Assembly (NCBI RefSeq): GCF_024347495.1
Contig: NZ_AP025490.1
Coordinates: 2,480,001-2,544,000 of the forward strand
Length of the DNA stretch: 64,000 bases
Origin: Vibrio gallaecicus
GTDB lineage: Bacteria > Pseudomonadota > Gammaproteobacteria > Enterobacterales > Vibrionaceae
Direction of reading: 5' to 3'
The notes beneath the pieces are model-generated. The model was not told the DNA's origin. It did no database searches and saw only the letters and a list, made by a program, of their open reading frames with translations. This document shows positions 31,498 to 41,866 of the stretch, piece after piece. How positions within the stretch are numbered: position 1 is the first letter of the stretch; the number at the start of each line of letters is the position of its first letter. Made by a program: the position numbers and the translations under genes.

Positions 31498-32702
31498 GAT
31501 AGATTCTCTTCAATATATTTAACGGCAAATTTACGCGATATATTATCTAGCTCTATCAAGCTTTCCAAGCTATCTAACTCATCAGAGCCATATTGTTCGC
31601 AGACTTTGTTCATTACATGCTCATTGATCATGGCAATTTGTGTAAATTTAATTGCAGAGTTTAAAAAAGCATCAACAGCAATCTCATTGGCTGCATTAAT
31701 TGCAGTGGTAGCATGTTGGCCTTTATAGCAAGCATCTATTGCCAATTTAAGGCAAGGATAGCGTGCAAAATCAGGTTCAAGAAAAGTTAACTCACCCACT
31801 TTTGTAAAATCTAAAGCTTGAACGCCGGCCTCAATTCTATCAGGGTAAGATAGAGATAAGGCAATAGGCGTTGCCATATCTGGCTCCCCCATCTGCGCAA
31901 GGACAGAGCCATCTTTATATTGAACCATGGAATGGATAACAGACTGTGGGTGAATAATGACTTTTAGCTGTTCTTCAGAAGCGTTAAATAGCCACTTAGC
32001 CTCGATAAACTCTAAGCCTTTGTTCATCATGGTTGCAGAGTCTACAGATATCTTGGGACCCATCGACCAATTAGGATGAGCAATAGCTTGCTCTGGGGTG
32101 ACAGTATCGAGGTCTTTAACTTCGGTGTATCGAAAAGGTCCGCCAGAGCCTGTCAGCAAAATATGGTTAACACCATGCTCTTTAAGATCACAATAGCCTA
32201 AATTCGTCTGAACCTTCTCACTTAAGCACTGAAAAATTGCATTATGCTCACTGTCTACAGGCAGAAGCTCCGCACCATATTGTTTAACTGCATCAATAAA
32301 TAGCTGACCAGACATAACCAAAGCTTCTTTATTGGCAAGTAACACTCTCTTACCAGCCTTTACTGCAGCCATTGTTGGAAGTAACCCAGCAGCGCCAACA
32401 ATTGCAGCCATAACGGTATCGGACTCTTCAAGAGAAGCAATCTGACACATTCCTTCCGGTCCTGAAAGAACTGAGGTATCAAGGTTATTCGATTTGAGAG
32501 TATCAGCTAGCTTGCTAGCGGCTTCAGGACAAGCCATAGCGACATACTTAGGCTTCCATCTGTCGATCAATTCGATCATCTTCTCGACATTGGAGCCAGC
32601 TGCTAAACCAATTACTGAATATTGCTGAGGGTTTTGTTCAACAACTTTTAATGTACTCGTTCCTATAGAACCAGTAGCGCCAAGAATCGTTATATATCGC
32701 AT
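31494..32702 (-). CDS. dxr: 1-deoxy-D-xylulose-5-phosphate reductoisomerase
   Basis: Second step of the MEP isoprenoid pathway, DXP to MEP with NADPH. 402 residues. The N-terminal NADPH-binding loop is [12 protein letters not shown]. Metal and substrate residues lie in [13 protein letters not shown], and [10 protein letters not shown] and [13 protein letters not shown] are also family marks. The pathway product feeds uppS, two genes downstream. Confidence 0.97.
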   Translation of the reverse strand: MRYITILGATGSIGTSTLKVVEQNPQQYSVIGLAAGSNVEKMIELIDRWKPKYVAMACPEAASKLADTLKSNNLDTSVLSGPEGMCQIASLEESDTVMAAIVGAAGLLPTMAAVKAGKRVLLANKEALVMSGQLFIDAVKQYGAELLPVDSEHNAIFQCLSEKVQTNLGYCDLKEHGVNHILLTGSGGPFRYTEVKDLDTVTPEQAIAHPNWSMGPKISVDSATMMNKGLEFIEAKWLFNASEEQLKVIIHPQSVIHSMVQYKDGSVLAQMGEPDMATPIALSLSYPDRIEAGVQALDFTKVGELTFLEPDFARYPCLKLAIDACYKGQHATTAINAANEIAVDAFLNSAIKFTQIAMINEHVMNKVCEQYGSDELDSLESLIELDNISRKFAVKYIEENLS

Positions 32703-32723
32703 TGCGTATGACCGTTGAGATGT

Positions 32724-32751
32724 AATAAAGGGCAGAATGTCTGCCCTTATT
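32724..32751 (-). terminator. Terminator between cdsA and dxr
   Basis: Stem AAGGGCAG/CTGCCCTT, 5-base loop, T-rich minus-strand tail. Confidence 0.75.
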
Positions 32752-32753
32752 TA

Positions 32754-33596
32754 TTAGAATGCTAGATAAAGCAGAGCAAAGACAGGGAAAGCAGCGGTTA
32801 AACTGTCAATTCTATCTAATATGCCACCATGGCCTGGAATAAGATTACTGCTGTCTTTTATCCCGGAGACTCGTTTGAACATACTTTCAACAAGGTCGCC
32901 AAGCACAGAAATCACTACAGTTATTAATGTAATAACAACCATGTGAACAGGGCTAGTAAATTGAATATCAAACATGCCAGCAAAGATCCACGCAATGACT
33001 AAAGCAGTGATAATCCCGCCAATTAAACCCTCAATAGTCTTATTAGGGCTGACCGATGGCGCCATTTTTCGTTTACCAATACTCTTTCCAGTGAAGTACG
33101 CTCCACTATCAGCAGCCCAAACGATAAAGCAAACAAACATCACTAACTTTGCGCCGTGGTAAGGATCTACGCTGATATTTGTCGCTCTTAAAATAATGAT
33201 ACTCCAAAAAAATGGGAGTAATGTTAGTAGACCAAAGCTGTGCCTCAATATCGTTGATTGTTGCCATGAAGGTAAAGATTTAGGATAGCTAATGGCTAAT
33301 CCACTGGCTATTATCCACCAGATAAACCCAGCACTTAAGATGGCATAATGGGCACTTGAAATGTCATTTAAACTGAATGCATCGAAGGGGATAAATACGA
33401 GGCTAAGCGCACTAATAGCAACAGTAGGTACAAGTGCGAGATATCGAGATTTGCTTTCAACAAATTGAGTCCACTCCCAAAAACCTAAAATGGTTATGGC
33501 AGCAAGGGCCAAAATAAAATGGGGCAGAGCTAACTCAAAAATGCCTAGAATAACTAGGGGAGCTAAAATCAACGCTGTAATAATTCGTTGTTTCAA
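32754..33596 (-). CDS. cdsA: Phosphatidate cytidylyltransferase
   Basis: Makes CDP-diacylglycerol from phosphatidate and CTP, the branch point of phospholipid synthesis. A 280-residue polytopic inner-membrane protein with the family signature SGIKDSSNLIPGHGGILDRID near the C-terminus and the GKRKMAPSVSPNKTIEG segment. The start appears to be TTG at 33596, with AAGGA nine bases upstream and no nearby ATG giving a full N-terminus. It lies 12 bases after the uppS stop. Confidence 0.95.
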   Translation of the reverse strand: MKQRIITALILAPLVILGIFELALPHFILALAAITILGFWEWTQFVESKSRYLALVPTVAISALSLVFIPFDAFSLNDISSAHYAILSAGFIWWIIASGLAISYPKSLPSWQQSTILRHSFGLLTLLPFFWSIIILRATNISVDPYHGAKLVMFVCFIVWAADSGAYFTGKSIGKRKMAPSVSPNKTIEGLIGGIITALVIAWIFAGMFDIQFTSPVHMVVITLITVVISVLGDLVESMFKRVSGIKDSSNLIPGHGGILDRIDSLTAAFPVFALLYLAF

Positions 33597-33608
33597 ACTT
33601 ATAAATCC

Positions 33609-34364
33609 TTATTCGGTTTCCATCAATGCTTTGACTTGTTCGCCTGTACATCCAAATCGACGCTCTCGATTAATAAACCAAGTAACGGCTTCAACAAGGC
33701 TATCTTCATTAAAATCAGGCCAGTATTGTTCCGTAAAATACATCTCGGCATAAGCGAGTTGCCACAGCATAAAATTACTAATTCGGCATTCACCACTAGT
33801 ACGAATCAACAGATCAACTTCTGGAATATCAGACATGGTTAGATGTTGTGTAATCAAAGACTCGTCAATAGCCTCTACATCTAAGCTCCCAGCTTGTACT
33901 TTTTGAGAAATCGATTTCACCGCCTGTTGGATATCCCATTTACCACCATAATTAGCAGCAATATTAATAACCATACCGGTATTAGTACTGGTTAGAGTTT
34001 CAGCTTCTTCAATTTTTTTTTGTAAACGTTCATTGAAGCGACTTTTGTCGCCAATAACTCTAAGTTGTAAGTTATTTTTGTGTAGCTTTTTTACTTCGCT
34101 GGATAAAACGGTAATAAAAAGCTCCATCAGCACACCAACTTCAGCTTCAGGTCGACGCCAGTTTTCACTACTAAAAGCGAATAAAGATACAGCTTTAATA
34201 CCTAGTTTAGCGGCTGAAGAAATGGTTTTTCTGACTGCTTTTACGCCATTTTTATGGCCAAAGACACGTGGCTTGCCTTGAGCTTTAGCCCAACGACCAT
34301 TGCCATCCATAATGATAGCAATATGCTTAGGAAGGGAATCTGAGAATACTTGAGAATTATGCAT
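33609..34364 (-). CDS. uppS: Undecaprenyl diphosphate synthase
   Basis: Cis-prenyltransferase that builds the C55 carrier lipid for peptidoglycan and O-antigen. 251 residues. [19 protein letters not shown] is the P-loop with the metal-binding Asp, [13 protein letters not shown] is the second motif, and [19 protein letters not shown] is the C-terminal signature, in the common form RTSGE. Confidence 0.97.
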   Translation of the reverse strand: MHNSQVFSDSLPKHIAIIMDGNGRWAKAQGKPRVFGHKNGVKAVRKTISSAAKLGIKAVSLFAFSSENWRRPEAEVGVLMELFITVLSSEVKKLHKNNLQLRVIGDKSRFNERLQKKIEEAETLTSTNTGMVINIAANYGGKWDIQQAVKSISQKVQAGSLDVEAIDESLITQHLTMSDIPEVDLLIRTSGECRISNFMLWQLAYAEMYFTEQYWPDFNEDSLVEAVTWFINRERRFGCTGEQVKALMETE

Positions 34365-34404
34365 AAAAGAGTGAACTACATTCTAACAGCTGGACAGATT
34401 AGCA

Positions 34405-34440
34405 TAAAAAAACGCTGAACTGTGTGAGTGCAGCGTTTTT
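34405..34440 (-). terminator. Terminator between frr and uppS
   Basis: Stem AAAAACGCTG/CAGCGTTTTT with a 13-base loop and a T-run in minus orientation. Confidence 0.85.
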
Positions 34441-34462
34441 CCAACATAAAGAATAAGGAAAA

Positions 34463-35020
34463 TTAAACTTCCATCAACTCTTTTTCTTTACCAGCTAGTA
34501 CTTCATCTACATTTTTTACTGCAGCATCAGTTAGCTTTTGAATTTCGTCTTGTGCTTTACGATCTTCATCTTCAGAAATTTCTTTGTCTTTCAGAAGTGC
34601 TTTTAGATCGCCATTTGCGTCACGACGGATGTTACGGATAGCAACACGGCCACCTTCAGCTTCGCCACGAACGATTTTAACTAGGTCTTTACGACGCTCT
34701 TCCGTTAGCGGTGGAAGTGGAACACGGATAACTGTACCAGCAGACATAGGGTTTAGACCTAGGTCAGACGACATGATTGCTTTTTCAACAAGAGGCGTCA
34801 GTGTTTTATCAAATACAGTGATCGCTAGAGTACGTGCGTCTTCAGCAATAACGTTAGCAACTTGGGTCAAAGGCGTTGGAGCACCGTAGTACTCAACAGT
34901 CAGACCAGAAAGTAGGCTCGGGTGAGCACGACCTGTACGAATCTTTTGCAGGCTGTTTTTTAGTGCATCAACACTTTTTACCATGCGCTCTTGAGCGTCT
35001 TTTTTGATTTCGTTAATCAC
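34463..35020 (-). CDS. frr: Ribosome recycling factor
   Basis: Splits post-termination ribosomes together with EF-G. The start is placed at a GTG (35020), giving 185 residues, exactly the usual length, with an N-terminus that aligns with other RRFs ([20 protein letters not shown]). AAGGTG lies five bases upstream. The upstream ATG would add ten residues that include this ribosome site. [10 protein letters not shown] and [17 protein letters not shown] are family marks. It sits between pyrH and uppS as in E. coli. Confidence 0.96.
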   Translation of the reverse strand: MINEIKKDAQERMVKSVDALKNSLQKIRTGRAHPSLLSGLTVEYYGAPTPLTQVANVIAEDARTLAITVFDKTLTPLVEKAIMSSDLGLNPMSAGTVIRVPLPPLTEERRKDLVKIVRGEAEGGRVAIRNIRRDANGDLKALLKDKEISEDEDRKAQDEIQKLTDAAVKNVDEVLAGKEKELMEV

Positions 35021-35117
35021 AATTTCACCTTGATTATGTTCTTTCTTCAAGAAAGCTTTTTATTTGGAGTGATAAGGATAAGCCTACCAAAGTGTAAACC
35101 TCAGTAGGCCCGAAAAA

Positions 35118-35849
35118 TTAGTCAGCATCGCTGATTAATGTACCTTCAGTTTCACCCATAACCACGCGACGTAGTGCGCCTGGTTTATTCATGTTAAATA
35201 CACGGATTGGCATTTTATGATCACGAGCTAGTGTAAATGCAGCCAAATCCATTACTTTCAATTCTTTCTCAAGAATCGTGTTGTAAGACAAAGTATCATA
35301 CAGCTCTGCGTCTGGGTTTGCTACTGGGTCAGCAGTAAATACACCATCAACTTTCGTCGCTTTTAGAACTACGTCAGCTTCAATTTCGATACCACGTAGA
35401 CACGCAGCAGAATCTGTAGTGAAGAATGGGTTACCTGTACCAGCAGAGAAGATCACAACGCGGCCTTGGCGCAGTTGGCTGATTGCATCTGCCCAGTTGT
35501 AATCGTCACACACACCTTTAAGCGGAATAGCAGACATTACACGTGCGTTTACGTAGGCACGGTGCAAAGCATCACGCATTGCAAGACCGTTCATTACCGT
35601 TGCAAGCATACCCATGTGGTCGCCTACTACGCGGTTCATGCCAGCTTCAGCAAGGCCTGCACCACGGAAAAGGTTACCACCGCCGATAACCACACCAACT
35701 TGAACACCAAGTTCTACCAATTCTTTCACTTCTTGAGCCATACGATCAAGGATCGTTGGATCAATACCAAAACCTTCTTCGCCTTGTAGGGCTTCACCGC
35801 TAAGTTTTAACAGGATACGTTGATACGCTGGTTTAGGGTTCGTAGTCAT
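35118..35849 (-). CDS. pyrH: Uridylate kinase
   Basis: Phosphorylates UMP to UDP; hexameric amino-acid-kinase fold. 243 residues with [31 protein letters not shown] and [18 protein letters not shown]. It uses the UMP that upp, at the start of the window, makes by salvage. Confidence 0.97.
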   Translation of the reverse strand: MTTNPKPAYQRILLKLSGEALQGEEGFGIDPTILDRMAQEVKELVELGVQVGVVIGGGNLFRGAGLAEAGMNRVVGDHMGMLATVMNGLAMRDALHRAYVNARVMSAIPLKGVCDDYNWADAISQLRQGRVVIFSAGTGNPFFTTDSAACLRGIEIEADVVLKATKVDGVFTADPVANPDAELYDTLSYNTILEKELKVMDLAAFTLARDHKMPIRVFNMNKPGALRRVVMGETEGTLISDAD

Positions 35850-35977
35850 GGAGTTTACCTTTCAAAAAGTTGATGATTAACAGTCATGGATGAAAACTAA
35901 ATGCTCAAAGCAATTTTCATTCATAACGGCTAAATTCTAAAATATGACCTAATATTCGTTGAAAAAGTACTAGTCAT

Positions 35978-36007
35978 AAAAAGACCGTAGCAATGGCCAC
36001 GGTCTTT
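35978..36007 (-). terminator. Terminator after tsf
   Basis: Outer stem AAAGACCGT/ACGGTCTTT, T-run in minus orientation. It separates rpsB-tsf from pyrH. Confidence 0.82.
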
Positions 36008-36028
36008 ATTCAATCAATACACTAAGGA

Positions 36029-36874
36029 TTAACCTTGTTGTACCGCTGCAACTTCGTCTGCGAAGCTCATTTCAGCAGCTTTCTCGATACCTTCACCAAC
36101 TTCTAAACGAACGAAGGTAGATACTGATGCGCCTTTCTCTTTAAGAATGTCAGCAACAGTTTTCTTAGGTTCCATGATGAAAGCTTGACCAGTAAGAGAT
36201 ACTTCGCCCGTGAATTTCTTCATACGGCCGATAACCATTTTCTCAGCGATCTCTTGAGGCTTGCCTTCGTTCATAGCGATTTCTACTTGAACAGCTTTCT
36301 CTTTTTCTACTACGTCAGCAGGTACGTCAGATGGGTTAACGTACTCAGGCTTAGAAGCAGCAACGTGCATAGCGATGTGCTTAAGCGTTTCAGCTTCGCC
36401 TTCACCAGCAACAACAACACCGATTTTTTCGCCGTGACGGTAAGAAGCTAGTGCTACACCTTCAACAAGCTCAACGCGACGGATGCTGATGTTTTCACCG
36501 ATTTTAGTTACTAGCGCAATACGTGCGTCTTCAAATTTAGCTTGAAGTGCAACGATATCTAAACGCTCTGCTAGAGCAGCTTCAGCAACTTCGTTAGCGA
36601 ATGCAAGGAAACCTGCATCTTTAGCTACGAAATCAGTTTGGCAGTTCACTTCAAGAAGAGCAGCAACGCCAGCTTCTTCTTTAATGATGATTGTGCCTTC
36701 TGCAGCAACGTTACCAGCTTTTTTAGCTGCTTTCGCTGCGCCAGATTTACGCATGTTTTCAATTGCTAGCTCGATGTCGCCTTCAGCAGCAACAAGCGCT
36801 TTTTTACATTCCATCATGCCCGCAGCTGTGCGTTCACGAAGTTCTTTAACTAGAGCTGCAGTTACAGTTGCCAT
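36029..36874 (-). CDS. tsf: Elongation factor Ts
   Basis: Nucleotide exchange factor for EF-Tu. 281 residues. The N-terminal UBA-like region [19 protein letters not shown] and the [14 protein letters not shown] segment, which contacts the EF-Tu G domain, are clear. GGA upstream supports the start. It follows rpsB as in nearly all bacteria. Confidence 0.98.
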   Translation of the reverse strand: MATVTAALVKELRERTAAGMMECKKALVAAEGDIELAIENMRKSGAAKAAKKAGNVAAEGTIIIKEEAGVAALLEVNCQTDFVAKDAGFLAFANEVAEAALAERLDIVALQAKFEDARIALVTKIGENISIRRVELVEGVALASYRHGEKIGVVVAGEGEAETLKHIAMHVAASKPEYVNPSDVPADVVEKEKAVQVEIAMNEGKPQEIAEKMVIGRMKKFTGEVSLTGQAFIMEPKKTVADILKEKGASVSTFVRLEVGEGIEKAAEMSFADEVAAVQQG

Positions 36875-36904
36875 TCTCTATTCCTCAGTTAATTCTAAAA
36901 AAGA

Positions 36905-36936
36905 TAAAAAACAGGGGCCTCATTAAATGGCCCCTG
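36905..36936 (-). terminator. Attenuator-like hairpin between rpsB and tsf
   Basis: Stem CAGGGGCC/GGCCCCTG with a 9-base loop followed by T residues on the minus strand. A partial terminator between rpsB and tsf is known in E. coli; this one looks equivalent. Confidence 0.8.
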
Positions 36937-37013
36937 ATATTGACTGTATTTAGTTTGTTTCAGCTATCTATAATGACAGCCGAATATGAACTAAATATGG
37001 CTCAGAGCCGCTA

Positions 37014-37748
37014 TTATTCAGCTTCTACGAAACCGTCTTTTTCAGCAGCAGCAGCGATAACAACATCTTTGTTACGGCCTTCTTTAACCGCATCAGCAGC
37101 AGCGTTTAGGTAAAGCTGTACTGCACGGATTGCATCGTCATTACCAGGAATGATGAAGTCAATGCCGTCTGGGTTAGAGTTAGTATCAACTACAGCGTAA
37201 ACTGGGATACCTAGGTTGTTAGCTTCTTTAACTGCGATGTGTTCGTGGTCAGCATCGATTACGAATAGAGCGTCAGGTAGGCCGCCCATGTTCTTAATAC
37301 CACCAAGAGACTTCTCTAGCTTCTCCATTTCACGAGTGCGCATTAGAGCTTCTTTCTTAGTAAGCTTGTCGAAAGTACCGTCTTGAGCTTGCGCTTCAAG
37401 TTCTTTCAGACGCTTGATAGACTGACGAACAGTTTTGTAGTTCGTTAGCATACCGCCTAACCAGCGGTTGTTAACGTAGAATTGGTTGCTGTTGATAGCA
37501 GCTTCTTTAACAGCTTCAGATGCAGCACGCTTAGTACCAACAAATAGAACTTTACCTTTCTTCTCGCCAACTTTAGCAATTTCAGCTAGAGCGTCGTTGA
37601 ACATTGGTACAGTTTTTTCTAGGTTGATGATATGTACTTTGTTACGAGCACCAAAGATGAATGGCTTCATTTTTGGGTTCCAGTAACGAGTTTGGTGACC
37701 GAAGTGAACACCAGCTTTAAGCATATCGCGCATTGATACAGTTGCCAT
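37014..37748 (-). CDS. rpsB: 30S ribosomal protein S2
   Basis: Small-subunit protein S2, 244 residues from [20 protein letters not shown] longer frame to 37781 is rejected because GAGGA lies seven bases before this [22 protein letters not shown] and [12 protein letters not shown] are conserved. The C-terminus is acidic. It leads the rpsB-tsf operon, with a leader of about 130 nt. Confidence 0.98.
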   Translation of the reverse strand: MATVSMRDMLKAGVHFGHQTRYWNPKMKPFIFGARNKVHIINLEKTVPMFNDALAEIAKVGEKKGKVLFVGTKRAASEAVKEAAINSNQFYVNNRWLGGMLTNYKTVRQSIKRLKELEAQAQDGTFDKLTKKEALMRTREMEKLEKSLGGIKNMGGLPDALFVIDADHEHIAVKEANNLGIPVYAVVDTNSNPDGIDFIIPGNDDAIRAVQLYLNAAADAVKEGRNKDVVIAAAAEKDGFVEAE

Positions 37749-37880
37749 TTTAAAATCCTCTATGGGGTTAGGCCTCCACATTTCCCATAAATCCGACCCC
37801 TAACATCTACTTGTTTAAGCACAAGCAGTTTTATTGTTGAGGCACCCCGGAGCATGTGTCGAAATGTGTGTGATTTAAAG
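37749..37880 (-). promoter_or_regulatory. rpsB leader, possible S2 autoregulatory element
   Basis: The stretch from the predicted start of transcription to rpsB can fold. A CTTGT/ACAAG hairpin lies at 37810-37825, and GTTAGG can pair with CCTAAC just upstream of the ribosome site. S2 is known to repress rpsB-tsf through a leader structure conserved in gammaproteobacteria. That this leader is the same element is an inference. Confidence 0.5.
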
Positions 37881-37886
37881 ATAATT

Positions 37887-37914
37887 AGTATAGACAGAAA
37901 GCCTAATTCGCCAA
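37887..37914 (-). promoter_or_regulatory. Sigma-70 promoter for rpsB-tsf
   Basis: Minus strand: TTGGCG (37914-37909), 16-base spacer, TATACT (37892-37887). Predicted transcription start near 37880. Confidence 0.65.
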
Positions 37915-38106
37915 TGTGGAGAAATCAGTCCTTGTGTCCGGCGCGCTTTATACCATATTTCGTCTATCTTTGGCTAGAAAAAAATAAGAATCTCGATGAG
38001 ATCACACCGAATCTTTAGCCAAAAATAGATCGCCTAGACGGTCCCTAAAATTTGCTATAAAACGCCAATTATCTAAAACCACTTTCCTTCTCGGGTTATC
38101 GGGTTG

Positions 38107-38134
38107 TTGCGCTTATATGCTGCACTGCTAGAAT
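38107..38134 (+). promoter_or_regulatory. Sigma-70 promoter for map
   Basis: TTGCGC, 16-base spacer, TAGAAT. About 46 bases before the map start codon. Confidence 0.6.
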
Positions 38135-38180
38135 AGCGCCATATGCACACTCAGGTGCTACAGAATTTAAGAGACATACA

Positions 38181-39059
38181 ATGGCTGTAAAAATTAAAAC
38201 TGCTGATGAAATAGCAAAGATGCGCGTTGCTGGCAAGCTTGCCGCTGAAATCCTAGAAATGATTGAACCTCACATCCAAGTGGGTACAACAACAGAGGAA
38301 CTGAACACGATCTGTCACGAGTACGCACTAGCAAAAGGCGCATACTCAGCACCACTTGACTATCATGGTTTCCCTAAATCAATCTGCACATCTATTAACC
38401 ACGTTGTTTGCCATGGCATTCCTGCATCACAAGATGAAATGGGCAGCAATGGTCAGTTGAAACCAGCGGTTTTAAAAGACGGCGATATTCTTAACGTCGA
38501 CATCACGGTGATTGTTCCTGATGACGAGAATGCAGATCTTAGCGTTCGCCCACAAGGCTTCCACGGTGACACGTCAAAAATGTTCTTAGTTGGTGAAGTT
38601 TCTCCTGCAAACAAACGTCTATGTATGGTGGCACAAGAAGCGCTTTATGAAGGCATGCGCCAAGTAAAACCAGGAGTACAACTGGGTAAAGTTGGTACAG
38701 CAATTGAGAAATACATAAAAACAAATAACAAGAACAACCCAAGAGCGAAGTTCTCAATTGTTAAAGATTACTGTGGTCATGGTATTGGTTCTGAATTTCA
38801 TGAGGATCCTCAGGTTGTTCACTACAAAAACAATGACCGCACTGTGTTAAAAGCAGGCATGTGTTTCACCATTGAGCCAATGATTAATGCAGGTAAATTC
38901 GGTTGCAGCCTAGACGATGAAGATAACTGGACAGTCTACACTGGCGACAGCAAGAACTCGGCGCAATGGGAACACACTTTAGTTGTCACTGAAACTGGCT
39001 GTGAAGTGCTGACTTTACGCAGTGATGACGCGATTCCACGCATCATGAAAAACGTATAA
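38181..39059 (+). CDS. map: Methionine aminopeptidase type I, with insertions
   Basis: Removes the initiator Met from nascent proteins. 292 residues against 264 in E. coli. The metal ligands are present: VDITVIV (Asp), GFHGDTSKMF (Asp), YCGHGIGSEFHEDPQ (His), FTIEPM (Glu) and WEHTLVVT (Glu). The extra length comes from short insertions after CHGIP, between VDITVIV and GFHGD, and before FSIVKDYCGHG. It is divergent from rpsB and followed by glnD, the E. coli arrangement. Confidence 0.95.
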   Translation: MAVKIKTADEIAKMRVAGKLAAEILEMIEPHIQVGTTTEELNTICHEYALAKGAYSAPLDYHGFPKSICTSINHVVCHGIPASQDEMGSNGQLKPAVLKDGDILNVDITVIVPDDENADLSVRPQGFHGDTSKMFLVGEVSPANKRLCMVAQEALYEGMRQVKPGVQLGKVGTAIEKYIKTNNKNNPRAKFSIVKDYCGHGIGSEFHEDPQVVHYKNNDRTVLKAGMCFTIEPMINAGKFGCSLDDEDNWTVYTGDSKNSAQWEHTLVVTETGCEVLTLRSDDAIPRIMKNV

Positions 39060-39121
39060 ATCACAAACTAATAAGCCATCAGAACTCACATGATGGTCAT
39101 TATTACAATAGTAACTCCCCT

Positions 39122-39148
39122 ATCCTCGCTCATGCGGGGATTTTTTTA
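39122..39148 (+). terminator. Terminator after map
   Basis: Stem ATCCTCGC/GCGGGGAT (one G-U pair) with a TCAT loop, followed by a T-run. Confidence 0.85.
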
Positions 39149-39219
39149 TCTAATCCCTTCTGTTCCATGTTCAACATCTGTTAAATTGAATTTATCTCGA
39201 CCTGCATGGATAGCAAACA

Positions 39220-41841
39220 ATGCCGTACCAATCTCCTCTCACGTTCACTGATGAACAAATTGATATTTCAGTGTTAAAAAGCCAGTTAGAAGGTTTTACA
39301 CTCTATCAAAAAAACGAATTTCTTAACCACCACCCGGTTACTGATCTTGTACTTGGTCGTTCTGAGTATATGGATTTGCTGCTCAACCGTTTGTGGCGGC
39401 ATTTTGGCTTCAGTGATTTACCCCATATAAGTTTGGTTGCGGTTGGGGGCTATGGAAGAGGAGAGCTTCACCCACTGTCTGACATCGACATCCTCGTTGT
39501 TTCAAAGAAAACGCTACCAGCAGCATTAGGCGAGAAAGTCAGCCAATTTATTACCATGCTATGGGATTTAAGATTAGAAGTGGGTCACGCAGTTCGAACG
39601 ATTGAGGAATGCATTGAAATTGGAGGCGAAGATTTAACAGTTGCCACCAATCTTCAAGAATCTCGCTTACTTTGTGGAAGTGAGGACACCTTTAAAATCC
39701 TCAAACGTAAAATAGATTCGGACTCATTCTGGCCTAGCGAAACTTTTTATCGCGCAAAGATTCAAGAACAAAAAAGTCGACATGCTCGTTACCATGATAC
39801 AACTTACAATCTTGAGCCTGATATTAAATCAACACCTGGCGGGTTAAGAGATATACATACATTAAGCTGGGTTGCTCGCAGGCACTTCGGTGCAACTTCA
39901 CTTCTAGAAATGAGTAAATATGGCTTTCTCACGGATGCCGAATACCGTGAACTGGTAGAGTGTCAGGATTTCTTATGGCGCGTTCGCTTTGCTTTACACG
40001 TTGAATTACGCCGCTATGACAACAGGCTAACCTTCGCACATCAAGTCCAAGTTGCCGAGCATTTAGGCTACATAGGCGAAGGAAACCGCGGCATCGAAAT
40101 GATGATGAAAGAGTTCTACCGCACCTTACGTCGCGTAGCTGAACTCAACAAAATGCTACTTAAATTATTTGATCAAGCGATTATCAATGGTGGAGCTACG
40201 CTAGAGGCTGAAATCATTGATGGAGATTTTCAACGTAGAGGGGCACTTATCGAGGCTCGTAAGCCTGCGCTATTCCAAGCAAGACCTGAAACCATCCTCG
40301 ATATGTTTATCCACATTGCCAATGACTCTTCGATCGAAGGTGTTAGCCCTCCGACACTTCGTCAGCTGAGAACCGCAAGACGTAGGCTAAATAAATTCCT
40401 ACATTCTATTCCCGCTGCTCGTGAAAAATTCATGGATTTAGTCCGCCATCCTAATGCTTTACATAAAGCGTTCAGTTTAATGCATAAGCTTGGTGTACTT
40501 TCTGCCTACCTGCCTCAGTGGAGCCAAATTGTAGGTCAGATGCAATTTGATTTATTCCACGTTTATACAGTAGACGAGCACAGTATTCGCTTACTAAAAC
40601 ACATCAATAGTTTCAGCTATGCTTCTAATCGAGATCGTCACCCGATTTGCTGTGAAGTCTATCCTCGCATCTATAAAAAAGAATTGTTAATTCTTGCGGC
40701 AATTTTCCACGACATTGGTAAAGGTCGAGGAGGTGATCACTCAGAAATTGGAGCGGTTGAAGCCTATGATTTCTGTATGGAACACGGGCTTTCTAAGCCA
40801 GAGGCGAAGCTCGTTTCATGGTTAGTTCAAAATCACTTGTTAATGTCTGTGACTGCTCAACGTCGAGATATTTACGACCCTGAAGTCATTACCGAATTTG
40901 CCAAACAAGTAAGAGATGAAGAGCGGTTAGAGTTCTTAGTTTGTTTAACTGTTGCAGATATCTGTGCAACCAATCCAGAGCTTTGGAATAGCTGGAAACG
41001 CACCTTACTTGCTGAGCTTTTCCATTCTACTCAACGAGCACTACGCCGAGGGCTAGAAAACCCAGTCGATGTCCGAGACCGCATTCGCCACAATCAGCAA
41101 ATGGCGTCGGCGCTATTAAGAAAAGAAGGCTTCACCGCTCGCGAAATTGAAGTGCTTTGGCAACGCTTTAAAGCTGACTATTTCCTGAGGCATACGCACA
41201 AACAGATTGCTTGGCATTGTGAGCACTTGCTTCGTCAAGAAAACCCAAATCAACCAGTTGTTCTTATTAGCAAGAAGTCAACTCGTGGTGGTACGGAAGT
41301 CTTTGTCTACAGCAAAGATCAACCCGCCCTTTTTGCTTCAGTCGTAGCTGAGTTGGATAGACGCAATTTTAACGTGCATGATGCTCAAGTCATGATCAGT
41401 AAAGATGGCCATGTTCTTGATACTTTCATGGTGCTGGATCAGCATGGTGAAGCCATTGATGAAAGCCGCCATAAGGCGGTCATTAAACATCTAACTCATG
41501 TGTTAGAAGACGGTCGCCCAACAAAAATTAAAGCAAGAAAAACACCTAGAAATTTACAGCATTTCACCGTGAAAACGGTGGTTGAGTTTCTACCCAGTAA
41601 GAACAAAAAGCGTACGCTCATGGAGTTCAGAGCATTAGACACCCCAGGATTATTAGCTCATGTCGGTGCAACTTTCTCCAAGCTTAATATCAATCTACAC
41701 GGCGCGAAAATCACCACTATTGGTGAAAGAGCGGAAGATTTATTTATTCTTACCAGTGATACCGGTGGTCGATTATCTGAAGAGCAAGAGCAAGCTCTCA
41801 GAGAAAAGCTTACCGAGAACGTTTCTGAGCTTGCACCCTAG
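39220..41841 (+). CDS. glnD: PII uridylyltransferase/uridylyl-removing enzyme
   Basis: Senses glutamine, uridylylates PII (glnB at 16 kb) when nitrogen is scarce and deuridylylates it when glutamine is plentiful. 873 residues. The nucleotidyltransferase domain has GGYGRGELHPLSDIDIL near residue 76. The HD hydrolase domain has FHDIGKGRGGDHSEIGA near residue 498. Two C-terminal ACT domains follow (from about residues 695 and 800) and bind glutamine. It has its own upstream region after the map terminator. Confidence 0.97.
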   Translation: MPYQSPLTFTDEQIDISVLKSQLEGFTLYQKNEFLNHHPVTDLVLGRSEYMDLLLNRLWRHFGFSDLPHISLVAVGGYGRGELHPLSDIDILVVSKKTLPAALGEKVSQFITMLWDLRLEVGHAVRTIEECIEIGGEDLTVATNLQESRLLCGSEDTFKILKRKIDSDSFWPSETFYRAKIQEQKSRHARYHDTTYNLEPDIKSTPGGLRDIHTLSWVARRHFGATSLLEMSKYGFLTDAEYRELVECQDFLWRVRFALHVELRRYDNRLTFAHQVQVAEHLGYIGEGNRGIEMMMKEFYRTLRRVAELNKMLLKLFDQAIINGGATLEAEIIDGDFQRRGALIEARKPALFQARPETILDMFIHIANDSSIEGVSPPTLRQLRTARRRLNKFLHSIPAAREKFMDLVRHPNALHKAFSLMHKLGVLSAYLPQWSQIVGQMQFDLFHVYTVDEHSIRLLKHINSFSYASNRDRHPICCEVYPRIYKKELLILAAIFHDIGKGRGGDHSEIGAVEAYDFCMEHGLSKPEAKLVSWLVQNHLLMSVTAQRRDIYDPEVITEFAKQVRDEERLEFLVCLTVADICATNPELWNSWKRTLLAELFHSTQRALRRGLENPVDVRDRIRHNQQMASALLRKEGFTAREIEVLWQRFKADYFLRHTHKQIAWHCEHLLRQENPNQPVVLISKKSTRGGTEVFVYSKDQPALFASVVAELDRRNFNVHDAQVMISKDGHVLDTFMVLDQHGEAIDESRHKAVIKHLTHVLEDGRPTKIKARKTPRNLQHFTVKTVVEFLPSKNKKRTLMEFRALDTPGLLAHVGATFSKLNINLHGAKITTIGERAEDLFILTSDTGGRLSEEQEQALREKLTENVSELAP

Positions 41842-41845
41842 CTGG

Positions 41846-41866
41846 TTACTGATTACTGATTACTGA
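41846..41866 (+). repeat. Heptanucleotide repeat TTACTGA after glnD
   Basis: Three perfect tandem copies of TTACTGA starting four bases after the glnD stop codon, followed by a looser TGATTAT. Confidence 0.95.

Larger units (their letters stand above)
37749..38180. other. Divergent intergenic region rpsB/map
   Basis: 432 bases containing the rpsB leader and promoter, the map promoter, and a stretch (about 37920-38100) in which I see no gene or clear site. Confidence 0.7.
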
